Below, piece by piece: positions 7,581 to 16,886 of a stretch of 36,218 nucleotides of DNA (position 1 is the stretch's first letter; the number at the start of each line of letters is the position of its first letter). The translations under genes and the position numbers were made by a program. This DNA is from Rhodospirillales bacterium. Its GTDB lineage: Bacteria > Pseudomonadota > Alphaproteobacteria > Azospirillales > Azospirillaceae. Under the pieces are notes generated by a model, which did not search any database, had not been told where the DNA came from, and worked only from the letters and a program-made list of their open reading frames with translations. The DNA is taken from positions 518-36,735 of the forward strand of contig PLTC01000053.1 of NCBI GenBank assembly GCA_003165295.1, in the 5' to 3' direction.

Positions 7581-10500
7581 CGGAAACTCTTCAGTTCGGG
7601 CAGCAGCGAAAAGGGATTGACCGCGCTGTTCAACGACATCTCCAGCGTCACCCGTTGCGCGGCGGGACCGCTCCCGGCCGTGATGGTAATGGTAAAGCGA
7701 TTGGCCGAGCCCTGCATCCGCCCCTGAAGCAGCCGCGCCCAGCCCCATGGCCCGTCATACCCCACGCGAAGCGGCGGTGTCACCCCGGCAACGGCAGGCA
7801 CCACCGCCGGGGCGGTCACCGGGCCACCGGCGACCGCCGGCGGCGGAATGGCGGTAAAGGTCACCGAGGCCCCCCGACGTGGACCGGCGGGATTCGGCCA
7901 GACCACATGCCCCGCCTGGCTGCCGTTACGCTGGAACGTCACCGGTTCGCCATCCACTTCGACCACCACCTCCTGGGTCTGGGGACCGAAGCCGATGGCC
8001 CGCAGTTCGAATCCCACCGAGGCCGCCCGGCCGCCGTTGGGGAAGAAGCCGTCACGAATCCGTCGCGCCTCCTGGAACGCCCCAAGGACTCCGGGCGAAA
8101 TCCCGAGGTCGGTGTTATTGACCGCCTGCCAGCGCCAGGGCTGTGCCGCGGCATCGACGAAGTGTGCAAGGCGCGTGTTAAAGAACGTATCGAATTGCCC
8201 CTGCCCGCCCTCAGGCGCGAACAGGCGATTGAAGTCGTCCATGGGCATTTCGGACCCGGACCCGGACCCGGACCCGGACCCGGAAAATGGGTACTTCCCC
8301 TCCGTCTGCCGGCAAGACTGGAGAACATCCGCCCTCCAGGCATAATCCAGTTGTGATCGCAACGCCGGCACGCTTGGATTGGCCGGACCCTGGGTTACCA
8401 CCTGTAGCCAGCCCTTGACCGGCGGCGGCAGGTCGCCCGCGGCATTATCCAACCGGCGCAGCGCCGCCGCAGCGTCCCCGGCCGGATTGGAAGAACTCAG
8501 GTCAACGCCATGTTCGGCATTGGCCGCGGCCATCAGCGGATCGTGGGCGGCTCTCAGCGCCTCCAGCGCCTGGGCCAGTTCCGGGGATTTGCCCCCCGGA
8601 GCGTCGGTCAGGTCGTCGATCGGACGGAAATGGGCCTTGAAGTCGGCGAGCGGCTGAGCGAGCCAGGAGGGGACCGCGCCGGCCACCGCCGCAGCGACGG
8701 CCCCCCCGGGCACCGCGACACCACCCGCACCCGGCAGCGCCAACGCCGTGCCTCCCCGCACCGCGTCCAGCACCCTGACCAGGGCCGAGGATGGCCCGGA
8801 CAATTGCCTGACGACATCGGCCGATTGTCTCGGTCCCTGCGGCGCCTTGATGGTCAGATCATTCAGCAGGCCATCCCATGCCTCGGCGTAGTCATGAAGA
8901 TAACGCTGGAGGATGGCCCGCTCCAGGTCGGCATAGACCGGATCGGCGGGCGACTGGCCGGTGACCCAGCTTTCGTCCCGGGTCGCCTTCGCCTGTACCC
9001 CGATGGCCGGCAACATCAGATCGAATCCGGCAGCCGTGAACCGGCCGGGAAGACCATCGGTCAGGGGCTTGTTGGACTTCCTGACGAACACCGGCTCCAG
9101 AACCGCGTCGCCCACATGGTCGGTCAACCGCCAATCGGGCAGAGCCTTGCTTTCGCGGCTGCCCGCGACCTGTCGCCAGGCATGGTCAGCCGGCTGTTCC
9201 CGGGTCAGCGCCTGGCGCGCCGCGGCGATCAGCGGGGCTCCGACATCCACCGGCTCGGGATGTTCAATCAGCAGTGCCCTGAGATGATCGGCCAACTGGC
9301 GCCGCTCGGTCTCGTGGCCGTCGCCGGGAAACACCGTGTCCCAGACCGGTTTGAACTGCGCCGCCACGAACCCGGAATTCATCGGCCCCTGACCGCTCAG
9401 CATCAGGAAAGTCTTGAGGTCGTCGTGCAAGGTTTCAGATAGCCCCGGCCGATCCAGGTCGGCCCGGATCTCATTCCCCAGATGCACCAGCAGCCGCGGC
9501 CGGAACAACTGGGTCAAGGCCCTTAGATAAGCCTGCTTGCCCGCCAACCCAAGAATGTCACCCTGGTACAGGCCCAAACCCATGGCCGCAGCCTTACCCT
9601 CCTGCTGGTTGTCGTATCCGGCGGGCAACCGGCGCAACTGATTCAGCAGCGGTAGAAGCTCCCGAATTTTCTCGTCCGCAACCACAGGGTCAGAGAACGG
9701 CTTGACTGCCACTTCCCTGGCATAGGCATCGGCTTCCGCCGCGACCGCGGCGATCAGTTGCTCGTTGCTGAAAAAACTCGCGCCCCAAAGCCCCGCCGTC
9801 CCCAGCACGGCCAGCGCCAGCGCGGCGTAAAAGCCGCGCCGTTGCCACAGCCGCCGCCGTTCGGTCCTTTCGTCAACGCCGACCACGGCCGCTTCGCTGA
9901 ACACCACCTCGCGCAACAGACGGGTCAGGAAGTAACTGCGACTGGACCCGCTGAACGGTGTCGAAATCGGCCGGACCAGACCAAACGCCGCCGACATGGC
10001 CCCGAGCAAACGATCGATCGGCGTTCCCTCCTGGGTGCCGCTGGTGAAATAGACGCCGCGCAACAAAAATCGCGGATCGTAACGGTTGGGCTCGAAGATG
10101 TTGGTGAGAAACTCGCTGGCAACCTCCTTCATCGAGGCGAACTGGCCGGGAAAGCCGAAGATCAACGCCCGCCGCCGCAGGTCCCGCTCCTGGTGAACGC
10201 GGTCGATCAGCCGGTCATTCATGCGCCCGACCAGCGCATCGAACTCCTCGGGAAACTCGGCAACGACACCCTCGGGTCGGCTCTCGTCGTCGAGAGGAAA
10301 GGTCACCCCCAGCACCTGCTCGCGCTCCCCGCGACCCAGGTCTTCGAAGAACTCGACGAATCCGGCGATCAGGTCAGTCTTCGTGAAGAGAATATAGACC
10401 GGAAAGCGAATTCCAAGGCGCTCGTGCAATTCCCGCAATCTGGCCTTGATGGCCGTCACGTGAGCGGTGCGCTCCCCGGCGCTGAGGTCGGCCAGATCGG

Positions 10501-11182
10501 CAAGACTGATGGCCACCAGCACACCGTTGACCGGTTGGCGGCCCCGGTAGGTCTTAAGCAGATCGAGGAAGCCCAGCCATCCGGCCTGATCCACCGTTTG
10601 GCGACTGTCCTGGGTGGTATAGCGGCCGGCGGTGTCCACCAATACCGCCTCGTCGGTCAAAAACCAGTCGCAGGTCCGGGTGCCGCCGATCCCTTTCACC
10701 GGTTTGCGACCCAGGCGGTCGGCCAGCGGGAAATGCAGACCGGAATTGAGCAGCGCCGTGGTTTTGCCCGAACCGGGCGGGCCAACGATCAGGTACCAGG
10801 GCAAGGTGTAGAGGTAGTCACCCTGGCCCGACTTGCCGCCGCTGTGACTTTTCTTGAGCAGGGTCAGAGCCTCACGCAGCTTTTCACCCAGCCCCTCGAC
10901 CTCTTGGGCGCCGGCTGCGGAGGTCCCGCCGTCGTCCCTTCCTTCCTCGGCGGCCAGTGCCGAGATCATCGACGATTCGGTCCGGTCGGCCAGCCACGAA
11001 ATCAGAAAATTGCCGAGACCCCACAGCATCAGGCTCAGCACGGTACCGCCAACCTGGATCAGGGTGCTGTCCAGGCCCACCAGCGGCCCCAGCAACCACA
11101 GTAACACGATCAGGCCAAGACATCCCACCAGGGACGCAGTAAGGCGAATGATAGCGGATTTCGACAGCCTTATCACGATCAC
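7562..11182 (-). CDS. tssM: TssM (IcmF family) T6SS membrane-complex protein
   Basis: A 1206-residue inner-membrane protein. Two transmembrane segments (about 10-34 and 40-65) precede a cytoplasmic NTPase-like domain with an intact Walker A, GPPGSGKTT (134-142), and LVDTAGRY (181-188). A third segment lies near 450-471, then the long periplasmic domain with the conserved C-terminal beta-rich region. TssM joins TssL to form the trans-envelope channel that anchors the baseplate. Many TssM proteins lack a working Walker A, so its presence matters. The start is GTG at 11182 behind AAAGGGG; the GTG two codons later has better spacing and is an alternative. A (Ser-Gly)n tract sits near residues 966-978. 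tssL lies 52 bases upstream and tagF overlaps downstream. Confidence 0.95.
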   Translation of the reverse strand: MIVIRLSKSAIIRLTASLVGCLGLIVLLWLLGPLVGLDSTLIQVGGTVLSLMLWGLGNFLISWLADRTESSMISALAAEEGRDDGGTSAAGAQEVEGLGEKLREALTLLKKSHSGGKSGQGDYLYTLPWYLIVGPPGSGKTTALLNSGLHFPLADRLGRKPVKGIGGTRTCDWFLTDEAVLVDTAGRYTTQDSRQTVDQAGWLGFLDLLKTYRGRQPVNGVLVAISLADLADLSAGERTAHVTAIKARLRELHERLGIRFPVYILFTKTDLIAGFVEFFEDLGRGEREQVLGVTFPLDDESRPEGVVAEFPEEFDALVGRMNDRLIDRVHQERDLRRRALIFGFPGQFASMKEVASEFLTNIFEPNRYDPRFLLRGVYFTSGTQEGTPIDRLLGAMSAAFGLVRPISTPFSGSSRSYFLTRLLREVVFSEAAVVGVDERTERRRLWQRRGFYAALALAVLGTAGLWGASFFSNEQLIAAVAAEADAYAREVAVKPFSDPVVADEKIRELLPLLNQLRRLPAGYDNQQEGKAAAMGLGLYQGDILGLAGKQAYLRALTQLFRPRLLVHLGNEIRADLDRPGLSETLHDDLKTFLMLSGQGPMNSGFVAAQFKPVWDTVFPGDGHETERRQLADHLRALLIEHPEPVDVGAPLIAAARQALTREQPADHAWRQVAGSRESKALPDWRLTDHVGDAVLEPVFVRKSNKPLTDGLPGRFTAAGFDLMLPAIGVQAKATRDESWVTGQSPADPVYADLERAILQRYLHDYAEAWDGLLNDLTIKAPQGPRQSADVVRQLSGPSSALVRVLDAVRGGTALALPGAGGVAVPGGAVAAAVAGAVPSWLAQPLADFKAHFRPIDDLTDAPGGKSPELAQALEALRAAHDPLMAAANAEHGVDLSSSNPAGDAAAALRRLDNAAGDLPPPVKGWLQVVTQGPANPSVPALRSQLDYAWRADVLQSCRQTEGKYPFSGSGSGSGSGSEMPMDDFNRLFAPEGGQGQFDTFFNTRLAHFVDAAAQPWRWQAVNNTDLGISPGVLGAFQEARRIRDGFFPNGGRAASVGFELRAIGFGPQTQEVVVEVDGEPVTFQRNGSQAGHVVWPNPAGPRRGASVTFTAIPPPAVAGGPVTAPAVVPAVAGVTPPLRVGYDGPWGWARLLQGRMQGSANRFTITITAGSGPAAQRVTLEMSLNSAVNPFSLLPELKSFRCPPSF
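8252..8281. repeat. Five tandem GGACCC hexamers inside tssM
   Basis: Five perfect head-to-tail copies of GGACCC plus a partial copy. On the coding (minus) strand they give alternating Ser-Gly residues in the periplasmic part of TssM. The unit is six bases, so copy-number change by slippage would keep the frame and alter linker length in two-residue steps. Confidence 0.9.
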
Positions 11183-11234
11183 ACCCCTTTGCCGGTCTTG
11201 CCTGCCGCAATCATGCTTCGACGATCACTTCCAC

Positions 11235-12635
11235 TCATGGCGCCGTCCCTTCGGCCTTGAGCAGCACCAGTTCGACCCGCCGGTTCTTACTGCGCCCTTC
11301 CGGGGTGCCGTTGGGAGCAATCGGCCGGTTTTCCGCCAGGCCCTGGGTGCTGATGCGGTCGGGTTGGGCCAGCTTCGCCCTGAGAATCGCCCCCACCGCC
11401 TCGGCCCGGGCCACCGAGAGGTCGTAGTTCGACGGGAAGCGCAGGGTTCTTCTGATCGGCGTGTTGTCGGTGTGACCGGTGACCAGCAGATTGCCCGATT
11501 CGCCATTGAGTTCCACCGCGATCCGTTCCAGCGTCGTCACGAACGCCGGCTTGACCTCGGCACTGCCGCTGTCGAACATGGCATCGCCGACCAACCGGAT
11601 GGTCATCCCCTGCGCCGTCGCCAGCACGTCAACCAGATGCCCATCAATTTCAGGTTGCAGGAACCGGGTCATGCTCCCGACGTAGTGATCGAATTTGTCG
11701 TCGTGTGGCTTAGGGGGTGGCGAAGGCGGTGCCAACCCGCCCCTTTGCGCCGGCGGCGCCGCCACGGTCAGGTTGAGCGGGCCGGCCTGGGGCGGCAATG
11801 TCGCCAGTTGGGCCGCGAGCGCGGAGGACTCGCCTCTCAGGATGACGAAGTCCAGACCGACATACAGCAGCACCAGCAGCGCCGCCGCCACCGCACCCCA
11901 TACCCACAGCGGCACAGAAGCTGCCAGCGTCCGATGCACCGCCGTGATCCCGCGCCAGTGCGGAGACAAGTCGCGTTCATAGTTACCGCGCAACTCGCGG
12001 ATCGTGGCGTAAACACTGTCGCGGATGCTTGCGTGTTCGGCGCGCCCGCGATCACGCACCCTCGTCTGTCCTTCGAATCCCAGCGACAGGCATAGATACA
12101 TCAGTTCAAGCACCGCGCCGTACTGTCCCGGATTTTGCTGCAATTTTTTCAACCAGACGAAGAATTCATTGCCGCCGATCACGTTACCGTGAAAACTGCT
12201 GGCGATACTCTTCTGTGCCCAGCCGCTGCTCTGGCCCCACGGAGTCCTCTGGACCATTTCGTCGATGAAGACGCAAAGGGCGTAGTGCCCGACGTTGAGC
12301 ACCTTCGGGTCAACCCCGGCCGACCGCCCCTGCCGCTCGAACCCATGCATCGCCTCAATGATGCGCTGCCGGAGTGCATCCACGTCCGGCTGTTCCGCCA
12401 TCGTTTGCACGCGGGTCGCAAGAGCCAGCAGCGGCGCCGCGGGCGCCAGCAACGGACTCCTGGGATTTCCGCCCCAAACCGGCAGATCGACCGGAGTTCC
12501 GGCAAAAGAAGCCCCACCCCGGGGCGACGGCTGACGCATGCCCGCCGACGACGGCGGCACCCGGCCGCGTCCACCGGGGGTTGGTATCAGATGGGTGGTA
12601 ACGTCGCTATCGTCGTTATCAAAGTTACCGGTCAT
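11235..12635 (-). CDS. tssL: TssL (DotU family) with C-terminal OmpA/peptidoglycan-binding domain
   Basis: A 466-residue extended TssL. A disordered Pro/Gly-rich start of about 55 residues leads into the cytoplasmic DotU domain (FIDEMVQRTPWG near 123-134, LELMYLCLSLGFEGQ at 176-190). A single transmembrane helix follows (about 241-266), then a Pro-rich linker and a periplasmic OmpA domain with GHTDN (387-391), NYDLSVARAEAV (403-414) and NRRVEL (451-456). DotU proteins bind TssM and the baseplate; the OmpA part would fix the complex to peptidoglycan. It starts 6 bases after the tssK stop, with a G-rich ribosome binding site over the tssK end. Confidence 0.95.
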   Translation of the reverse strand: MTGNFDNDDSDVTTHLIPTPGGRGRVPPSSAGMRQPSPRGGASFAGTPVDLPVWGGNPRSPLLAPAAPLLALATRVQTMAEQPDVDALRQRIIEAMHGFERQGRSAGVDPKVLNVGHYALCVFIDEMVQRTPWGQSSGWAQKSIASSFHGNVIGGNEFFVWLKKLQQNPGQYGAVLELMYLCLSLGFEGQTRVRDRGRAEHASIRDSVYATIRELRGNYERDLSPHWRGITAVHRTLAASVPLWVWGAVAAALLVLLYVGLDFVILRGESSALAAQLATLPPQAGPLNLTVAAPPAQRGGLAPPSPPPKPHDDKFDHYVGSMTRFLQPEIDGHLVDVLATAQGMTIRLVGDAMFDSGSAEVKPAFVTTLERIAVELNGESGNLLVTGHTDNTPIRRTLRFPSNYDLSVARAEAVGAILRAKLAQPDRISTQGLAENRPIAPNGTPEGRSKNRRVELVLLKAEGTAP

Positions 12636-12641
12636 CGACGG

Positions 12642-13985
12642 CTACCCCCTGATCGCCCAGCATTCCATTTCAACATTGGGAAAGTCACCCGCCAGATGAA
12701 TGACCAGCCCGGCCGACTTGCTCAGTTGCCCCCAATGCTCGCCGGTACGATCCATCTCAAAGTACGCGGAGTCACCCTGGTACGGAATCTGGCGCGGTGC
12801 CACCTGAAGCGGCAGCAGCCGGATCCCTTTGAGGGCGCTCGAAACCAGGTCCAGGATCGTCTCGGCCGAACCGATCTTGATGTGTTCAGGCAGCGAGCGG
12901 CGCAAATCCTCCGCCGGCATTTGGGCCTTGACCACCAGCACGAAAGCTGCCCCGGTCAACAGACTGCGGTCCTGAATGATCCCGACCCGGAAGCCGTTGC
13001 GCCGGTCGTGGAGCGGAATCTTCACCGCGTTCGGTCCGATCATCATGGCCAGGGACTGGCGCAGTTCCTTCATCACCGGGGCGAAGGTCCGTTGCAGGTC
13101 CTCGTGCTGATAGAGCGGGAACGGCGGTGGCCGTCGGGTCTTCTCGTTGGTGAAGCTTGCCAGTTCACCGGCCGCGGAAATCGCCAGGGCGAAGAAATCT
13201 TCCGGGTGAATATCACCCAGCACGGCGTAATGGGCGAACAACGGCGCGTAACGATTGACCAGCGCCAGCAACATGAAGTCGGCAATTTCGCCGCCGGACT
13301 TGCCCGATGTTGCGGTGGTCCCTGCAATCAGATGGGCCAGAGCGTCCAGGCGATGTTCGAACAATCCTTGCAGTTCGGTGAGAAAGCCCCGGAGCGGGGA
13401 CGACGCCCGGCTTTGCAGCACCGGCGGGATATAGTCGTCGTCGAGTTTGACCTTGCCGTCGCTCCCGACCTCAATCACGCGCGCAAGTCCGATGCCGATG
13501 GTACCGCCGCGGTCAGTGGTCTCGAGGGCATAGCGCAAGGCCAGTCGCCCGACCTTGAGCGGCACCACGGCGTCACTGCCCAGATTTTCGTCAACCGCCT
13601 CGTACTCGGTGGCGCGGTAACGGAGCACCATGTCGGCCGCCGCCATTGCCACCTCGCGCCCGCCCGGCTGGCGCACCGGCAGGGTCAGATACACCAGGAC
13701 GTTGCGGGCATCCCGGGGCAGCTTCAGCGCCGGCGGATGGTCAGCCTCGTCGGGAACACTGAAGGGTGTTCCGTCGGGCAGCACGCCCCGACACGACGCG
13801 ACGCCGAAATATCCGGTCTCCAACAGGTCCCGGTTAATCACCAGCCCGGTCAGCCCCCAGGCGTGGGGCCGCAGGCCGTCAACCCGACCCCGCACCAGCG
13901 CCTCGACATAGCGGTCGGCTTGCTGGAAGTGCTGGGTCCGAAGAAACATCCCCTCGGACCAGATGACTTTGTTGTTCCAGGCCAT
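12642..13985 (-). CDS. tssK: TssK, T6SS baseplate protein
   Basis: A 447-residue TssK/ImpJ protein. The N-terminal block WNNKVIWSEGMFLRTQHFQQADRY is diagnostic (residues 3-26), and the C-terminal domain with YFEMDRTGEHWGQL is also family-like. TssK trimers link the TssF/TssG baseplate wedge to the TssL-TssM membrane complex. The length fits the family. It is the first gene of the minus-strand operon tssK-tssL-tssM-tagF-vgrG-DUF4123, so the operon promoter should lie in the gene-free stretch above 13985. The ribosome binding site before the ATG is weak (a GAAG about 9 bases upstream). Confidence 0.94.
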   Translation of the reverse strand: MAWNNKVIWSEGMFLRTQHFQQADRYVEALVRGRVDGLRPHAWGLTGLVINRDLLETGYFGVASCRGVLPDGTPFSVPDEADHPPALKLPRDARNVLVYLTLPVRQPGGREVAMAAADMVLRYRATEYEAVDENLGSDAVVPLKVGRLALRYALETTDRGGTIGIGLARVIEVGSDGKVKLDDDYIPPVLQSRASSPLRGFLTELQGLFEHRLDALAHLIAGTTATSGKSGGEIADFMLLALVNRYAPLFAHYAVLGDIHPEDFFALAISAAGELASFTNEKTRRPPPFPLYQHEDLQRTFAPVMKELRQSLAMMIGPNAVKIPLHDRRNGFRVGIIQDRSLLTGAAFVLVVKAQMPAEDLRRSLPEHIKIGSAETILDLVSSALKGIRLLPLQVAPRQIPYQGDSAYFEMDRTGEHWGQLSKSAGLVIHLAGDFPNVEMECWAIRG

Positions 13986-14903
13986 GGATCAAACTTCAAG
14001 AATGCGGTTTTACAAACGAGATGGAGACGGCGTCCGGTACCGGCGGCCCGGCGTCGGCCGATCGAAAGCAACAAACCCAAAACGCCACCAACCGTGCCGC
14101 ATTCGGGCTCCGGCCAACCACGCCTGGAGGCACCACCCCTTGCCGCCGCCATCAGCGTCCGGGACCCGTCACAGGACAACGGCAAGATATCCCAAAGCAA
14201 CCTCAGGCGATAGCTAATAATTCAAATTCTGTATCACAAATAGGTTAGCCTGCCCGCCCCTCCCCGACGGATACCACCGGACCTGCGCAACAACACGGTT
14301 TCGAGGTGGCAAAACGGCACCGGTGTCGCGGCAACCGGTAATCCGGTCCGACGTCACCACCTTCAGGCCGGCAATTTCCCATCCGCCCCAGGACGGAACC
14401 CGGTCAACCGCCCGGTCCGCGACCGCAGCGCCACGGATCGGCGATGGCTCGGTTGCCGGTAAGACGTCCGCTGCCCGCCCCCTTCTCCCACGGGGAGTCA
14501 AGTAGCCAGAGACCAGATATTTTTCGATTCAGCGACGGCATCGTGTCAAGATAAAATCCTGGTTAAGACGACGCGCCGAAACAACATGCGCCAGTGGTGG
14601 CGCCGGTTTCCGGCGATGTGCCTGAACCGGTGCGTCCCCTGAGATGAAATCTCGACGTTGCAGGAGAACCTGCACCCCCGCAGCCGGACTTCCGGTATCG
14701 TCGCCGGATCACCGTACCGGCAAAGCCCACGGCGGCGATCTTCGGACCGAACCGCCCATGGCCCACGGGCGGGCCGGCGCCGCCGACATGTCCAGGATTG
14801 CGCGCAAGAGCCGGCAACTCTTATATTTTTCCTGCCCGGCGATGCGCTATAATGTGAAGGCGCGCTTAATGAAGTTTCAAGTTTGGCCACGGATGCGATA
14901 ACC
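13986..14903. other. About 0.9 kb without a convincing gene between divergent tssK and fha
   Basis: I see no credible protein gene. The short open frames are Arg/Pro-rich and look like GC-rich chance frames, and none has the lipoprotein signal of the otherwise missing tssJ. The stretch must hold the promoters for tssK (leftward) and fha (rightward). An AT-rich patch at about 14211-14245 is a plausible site for the leftward one. Tight inverted repeats occur at 14641-14653 (GAGAT-GAA-ATCTC), 14659-14674 (TGCAGG-AGAA-CCTGCA) and about 14753-14773 (CCGCCC with GGGCGG). A long 5' leader or a small RNA is possible, but the sequence alone does not show one. Confidence 0.5.
14848..14853 (+). promoter_or_regulatory. 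Candidate -10 element for fha
   Basis: A perfect TATAAT lies 50 bases before the chosen fha start codon, below an AT-rich run (14820-14830). There is no recognisable TTGACA at the proper distance, so activity may need an activator or an UP-like element. The assignment rests on the -10 and its position. Confidence 0.4.
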
Positions 14904-16268
14904 ATGCTGAAGTTGACCCTGACCTCCCTCTCGCCCCGGCATTCGGCCCTTCCCGAGACCAGATGCTTTCAGGAGGAAGAGGGGCAGGAAATCGTGGTCG
15001 GTCGCGGAACCCCACGGGAGGGACTCCATTGGACGCTGAAAGACCCGGACCGGGAGTTGTCGCGCCAGCATTTCATCATCAGACTGATTAAGGGCCGTTA
15101 TTGGATCGAAGATACCAGCACCAACGGCGTCATCGTCAATGAAGTTGTCGCTTTGGAACATCATCAGCCGGTCCAGCTTAACGACGGTGACCGTATTCGC
15201 CTGGGACATTACGAAATCGCGGTATCGTTGAACAAACCCACAATCGACGCCACGCGCCAGTCCGGCCCCCGGAACAACTGGCCCGAAGAGCCTTATCCGT
15301 GGCCGGCTGAACACGAGATCGTACCCGAGATTCCGCCGACGGAAGATCAAGGTTACCGGAAACGTCCCGAGTCAAATCATGTTCCGGCGATAAAGACCAA
15401 CTTCCCGCCCCCCACCCCACAGCCGGAAGTCTCACCAACGGCAAACATCTCGTCCGGGGTGCCGAAGACCCCCGATGACATTTTTAATATACTTGACCGC
15501 TTTGTTCTGCACCAGGCATCCCGGCCGGCCACACCACAGGGCGGCCCGGCGCGCCCCGCCGAGTCGGACCCAGCCCCCACGGCGGCCACGCCCCCTCCCG
15601 AACAGGCCCACCCGGCCGCGCCTTCGGCGCCTGCGGCCAGCGACGCCTTGGGCGCCTTCCTGCTTGGCGCCGGCATTGAGCCCGGAGCACTAACCGATAC
15701 CGACAGCCTGGCGGTGCTGACCCGGGCCGGCGAAATCTTGCGCGAGTCGATCGAAGGACTGATCAAGATACTCAACGCCCGTAACATGACCAAAGCCGAA
15801 CTGCGGGTAGAGCGGACCGTTCTGCAACCCGCCGACAACAACCCCTTGAAGTTCTCCTCCGGCATCGAAGGCACCTTGATCACGTTGCTGGACGGGCACC
15901 GGCCCGGCTTCATGGACTCGACGACGGCAACCCGCGACGCCGCCCGTGACATCCTCGCCCACGAATTTGCCCTGCTCGCCGCCATTCCGATCGCGCTTAA
16001 CAGTTTGCTCGAACGATTCCGGCCGGAAAACCTGACGGAGCGCATCCAGGCCGATGACCTTTTTGCCTCTTTGTTTTCCGTTCCGCGCAAGGCGCGGTAT
16101 TGGGAAGTCTACGAAAAGAAGTACCAGAAAATCGCCGAGGATATGGCCAACAACTTCAACGGGGTATTTGGTGACGCGCTGACCGACGCCTATTTAAGGC
16201 AGTTGAGCAGGCTGGAAGAGGAGCCTGATGAAGCGTCGATGGGGACCCGCTCGCAACGACGATACTGA
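14904..16268 (+). CDS. Fha/TagH-type T6SS protein with N-terminal FHA domain
   Basis: A 454-residue protein. The N-terminal forkhead-associated domain (about 1-110) shows the phosphothreonine-binding marks G-R (33-34), SRQH (53-56) and TNG (73-75). A Pro/Ala-rich linker follows (about 150-260), then the C-terminal domain typical of T6SS FHA proteins, with LLGAGIE, LTRAGEILRESIEGLI and a final YWEVYEKKYQKIAEDM segment. Such proteins act as scaffolds that switch on assembly, in several species after threonine phosphorylation by PpkA. I chose the ATG at 14904 because it puts MLKLTL, the usual first strand, at the start; a TTG at 14883 would add seven residues. The ribosome binding site is weak. 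The gene converges with hcp. Confidence 0.9.
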   Translation: MLKLTLTSLSPRHSALPETRCFQEEEGQEIVVGRGTPREGLHWTLKDPDRELSRQHFIIRLIKGRYWIEDTSTNGVIVNEVVALEHHQPVQLNDGDRIRLGHYEIAVSLNKPTIDATRQSGPRNNWPEEPYPWPAEHEIVPEIPPTEDQGYRKRPESNHVPAIKTNFPPPTPQPEVSPTANISSGVPKTPDDIFNILDRFVLHQASRPATPQGGPARPAESDPAPTAATPPPEQAHPAAPSAPAASDALGAFLLGAGIEPGALTDTDSLAVLTRAGEILRESIEGLIKILNARNMTKAELRVERTVLQPADNNPLKFSSGIEGTLITLLDGHRPGFMDSTTATRDAARDILAHEFALLAAIPIALNSLLERFRPENLTERIQADDLFASLFSVPRKARYWEVYEKKYQKIAEDMANNFNGVFGDALTDAYLRQLSRLEEEPDEASMGTRSQRRY

Positions 16269-16299
16269 AATCCGGTCCGTGACCGATATCGCGGCGAGA

Positions 16300-16321
16300 A
16301 GCGGCGGCCAAAGCCGCCGCT
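16300..16321. terminator. Stem-loop between converging fha and hcp
   Basis: A perfect 9-bp inverted repeat (16300-16308 with 16313-16321, AGCGGCGGC / GCCGCCGCT) around a CAAA loop sits between the two converging stops. Its position suits a shared bidirectional terminator, but it has no T tract on either side. Confidence 0.5.
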
Positions 16322-16354
16322 GTCGGTGACTCGGAACTCTGCCTGAACCGAAGC

Positions 16355-16831
16355 TCAGCCGCTCTTGGTGCTCGCAAGATCGTAGCTGGCAACGATGGGC
16401 GACTGCGGCTTGTGATTCGAATCGTAAGGAACGTATTTCAATTCCATTTTTGTGAAATTCAGGTTGATCTGCTCGATCGGGCGGTCGCCATCGGTGGCAA
16501 TGCTGTAGCCACTGACCAACGTATTGGTCAGGATATATTCAACATAGGTATCACCGGGGCTGCCGGTGGTGACCAGATGGATGGTCACCTTTTTGCCTTG
16601 TTTGCCGGTGCAGCTTTCCGTAAAGAACTTCGGCGATGACGCATCCATGGTCTTGGTGACGCTGACCTCGCTGACGTGGGGTTCCGACGCCTCACGATTG
16701 GTCGCGGCACCGACCGGGGTGGTCACGGCCCGCCCGACACCCCAGGTCAGGCGCTGGATGTTGAGCCACTTCTTATGCTGGTCGTGGGTCACATCACCTT
16801 CGATGCCTTCGTATTTCAGATAGATGGCCAT
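16355..16831 (-). CDS. hcp: Hcp, T6SS inner-tube protein
   Basis: A 158-residue Hcp of normal length. Family marks are the start MAIYLKYEGIEGDV, the W-G-V-G segment (residues 30-33), HVSEVSVTKTMDASSPKF, the TIHLVTTG strand and a C-terminal end in which the stacking loops give way to YVPYDSNHKP. Hcp forms hexameric rings stacked inside the TssB/TssC sheath, and the rings can also carry small effectors. GGAA about 12 bases before the ATG is the likely ribosome binding site. It lies 55 bases after clpV on the same strand, probably as the second gene of that transcript. A separate promoter in the short gap would not be surprising, since Hcp is needed in large amounts, but none is obvious. Confidence 0.97.
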   Translation of the reverse strand: MAIYLKYEGIEGDVTHDQHKKWLNIQRLTWGVGRAVTTPVGAATNREASEPHVSEVSVTKTMDASSPKFFTESCTGKQGKKVTIHLVTTGSPGDTYVEYILTNTLVSGYSIATDGDRPIEQINLNFTKMELKYVPYDSNHKPQSPIVASYDLASTKSG

Positions 16832-16886
16832 GATAACGCTCTTTCCTTGTCACTCTGGAAATTCGTAAGCCGTGCGGGAGGGCGCA

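Noticed and set aside
8252-8281. The tandem GGACCC array as a CRISPR or regulatory repeat
   Set aside because: Units are six bases without spacers and lie in frame inside tssM, so this is a coding microsatellite.
14546-14905. A 119-codon minus-strand frame in the tssK-fha gap, considered as a possible TssJ
   Set aside because: It has no lipobox or signal peptide, is rich in Arg and Pro, and overlaps the fha start on the other strand.
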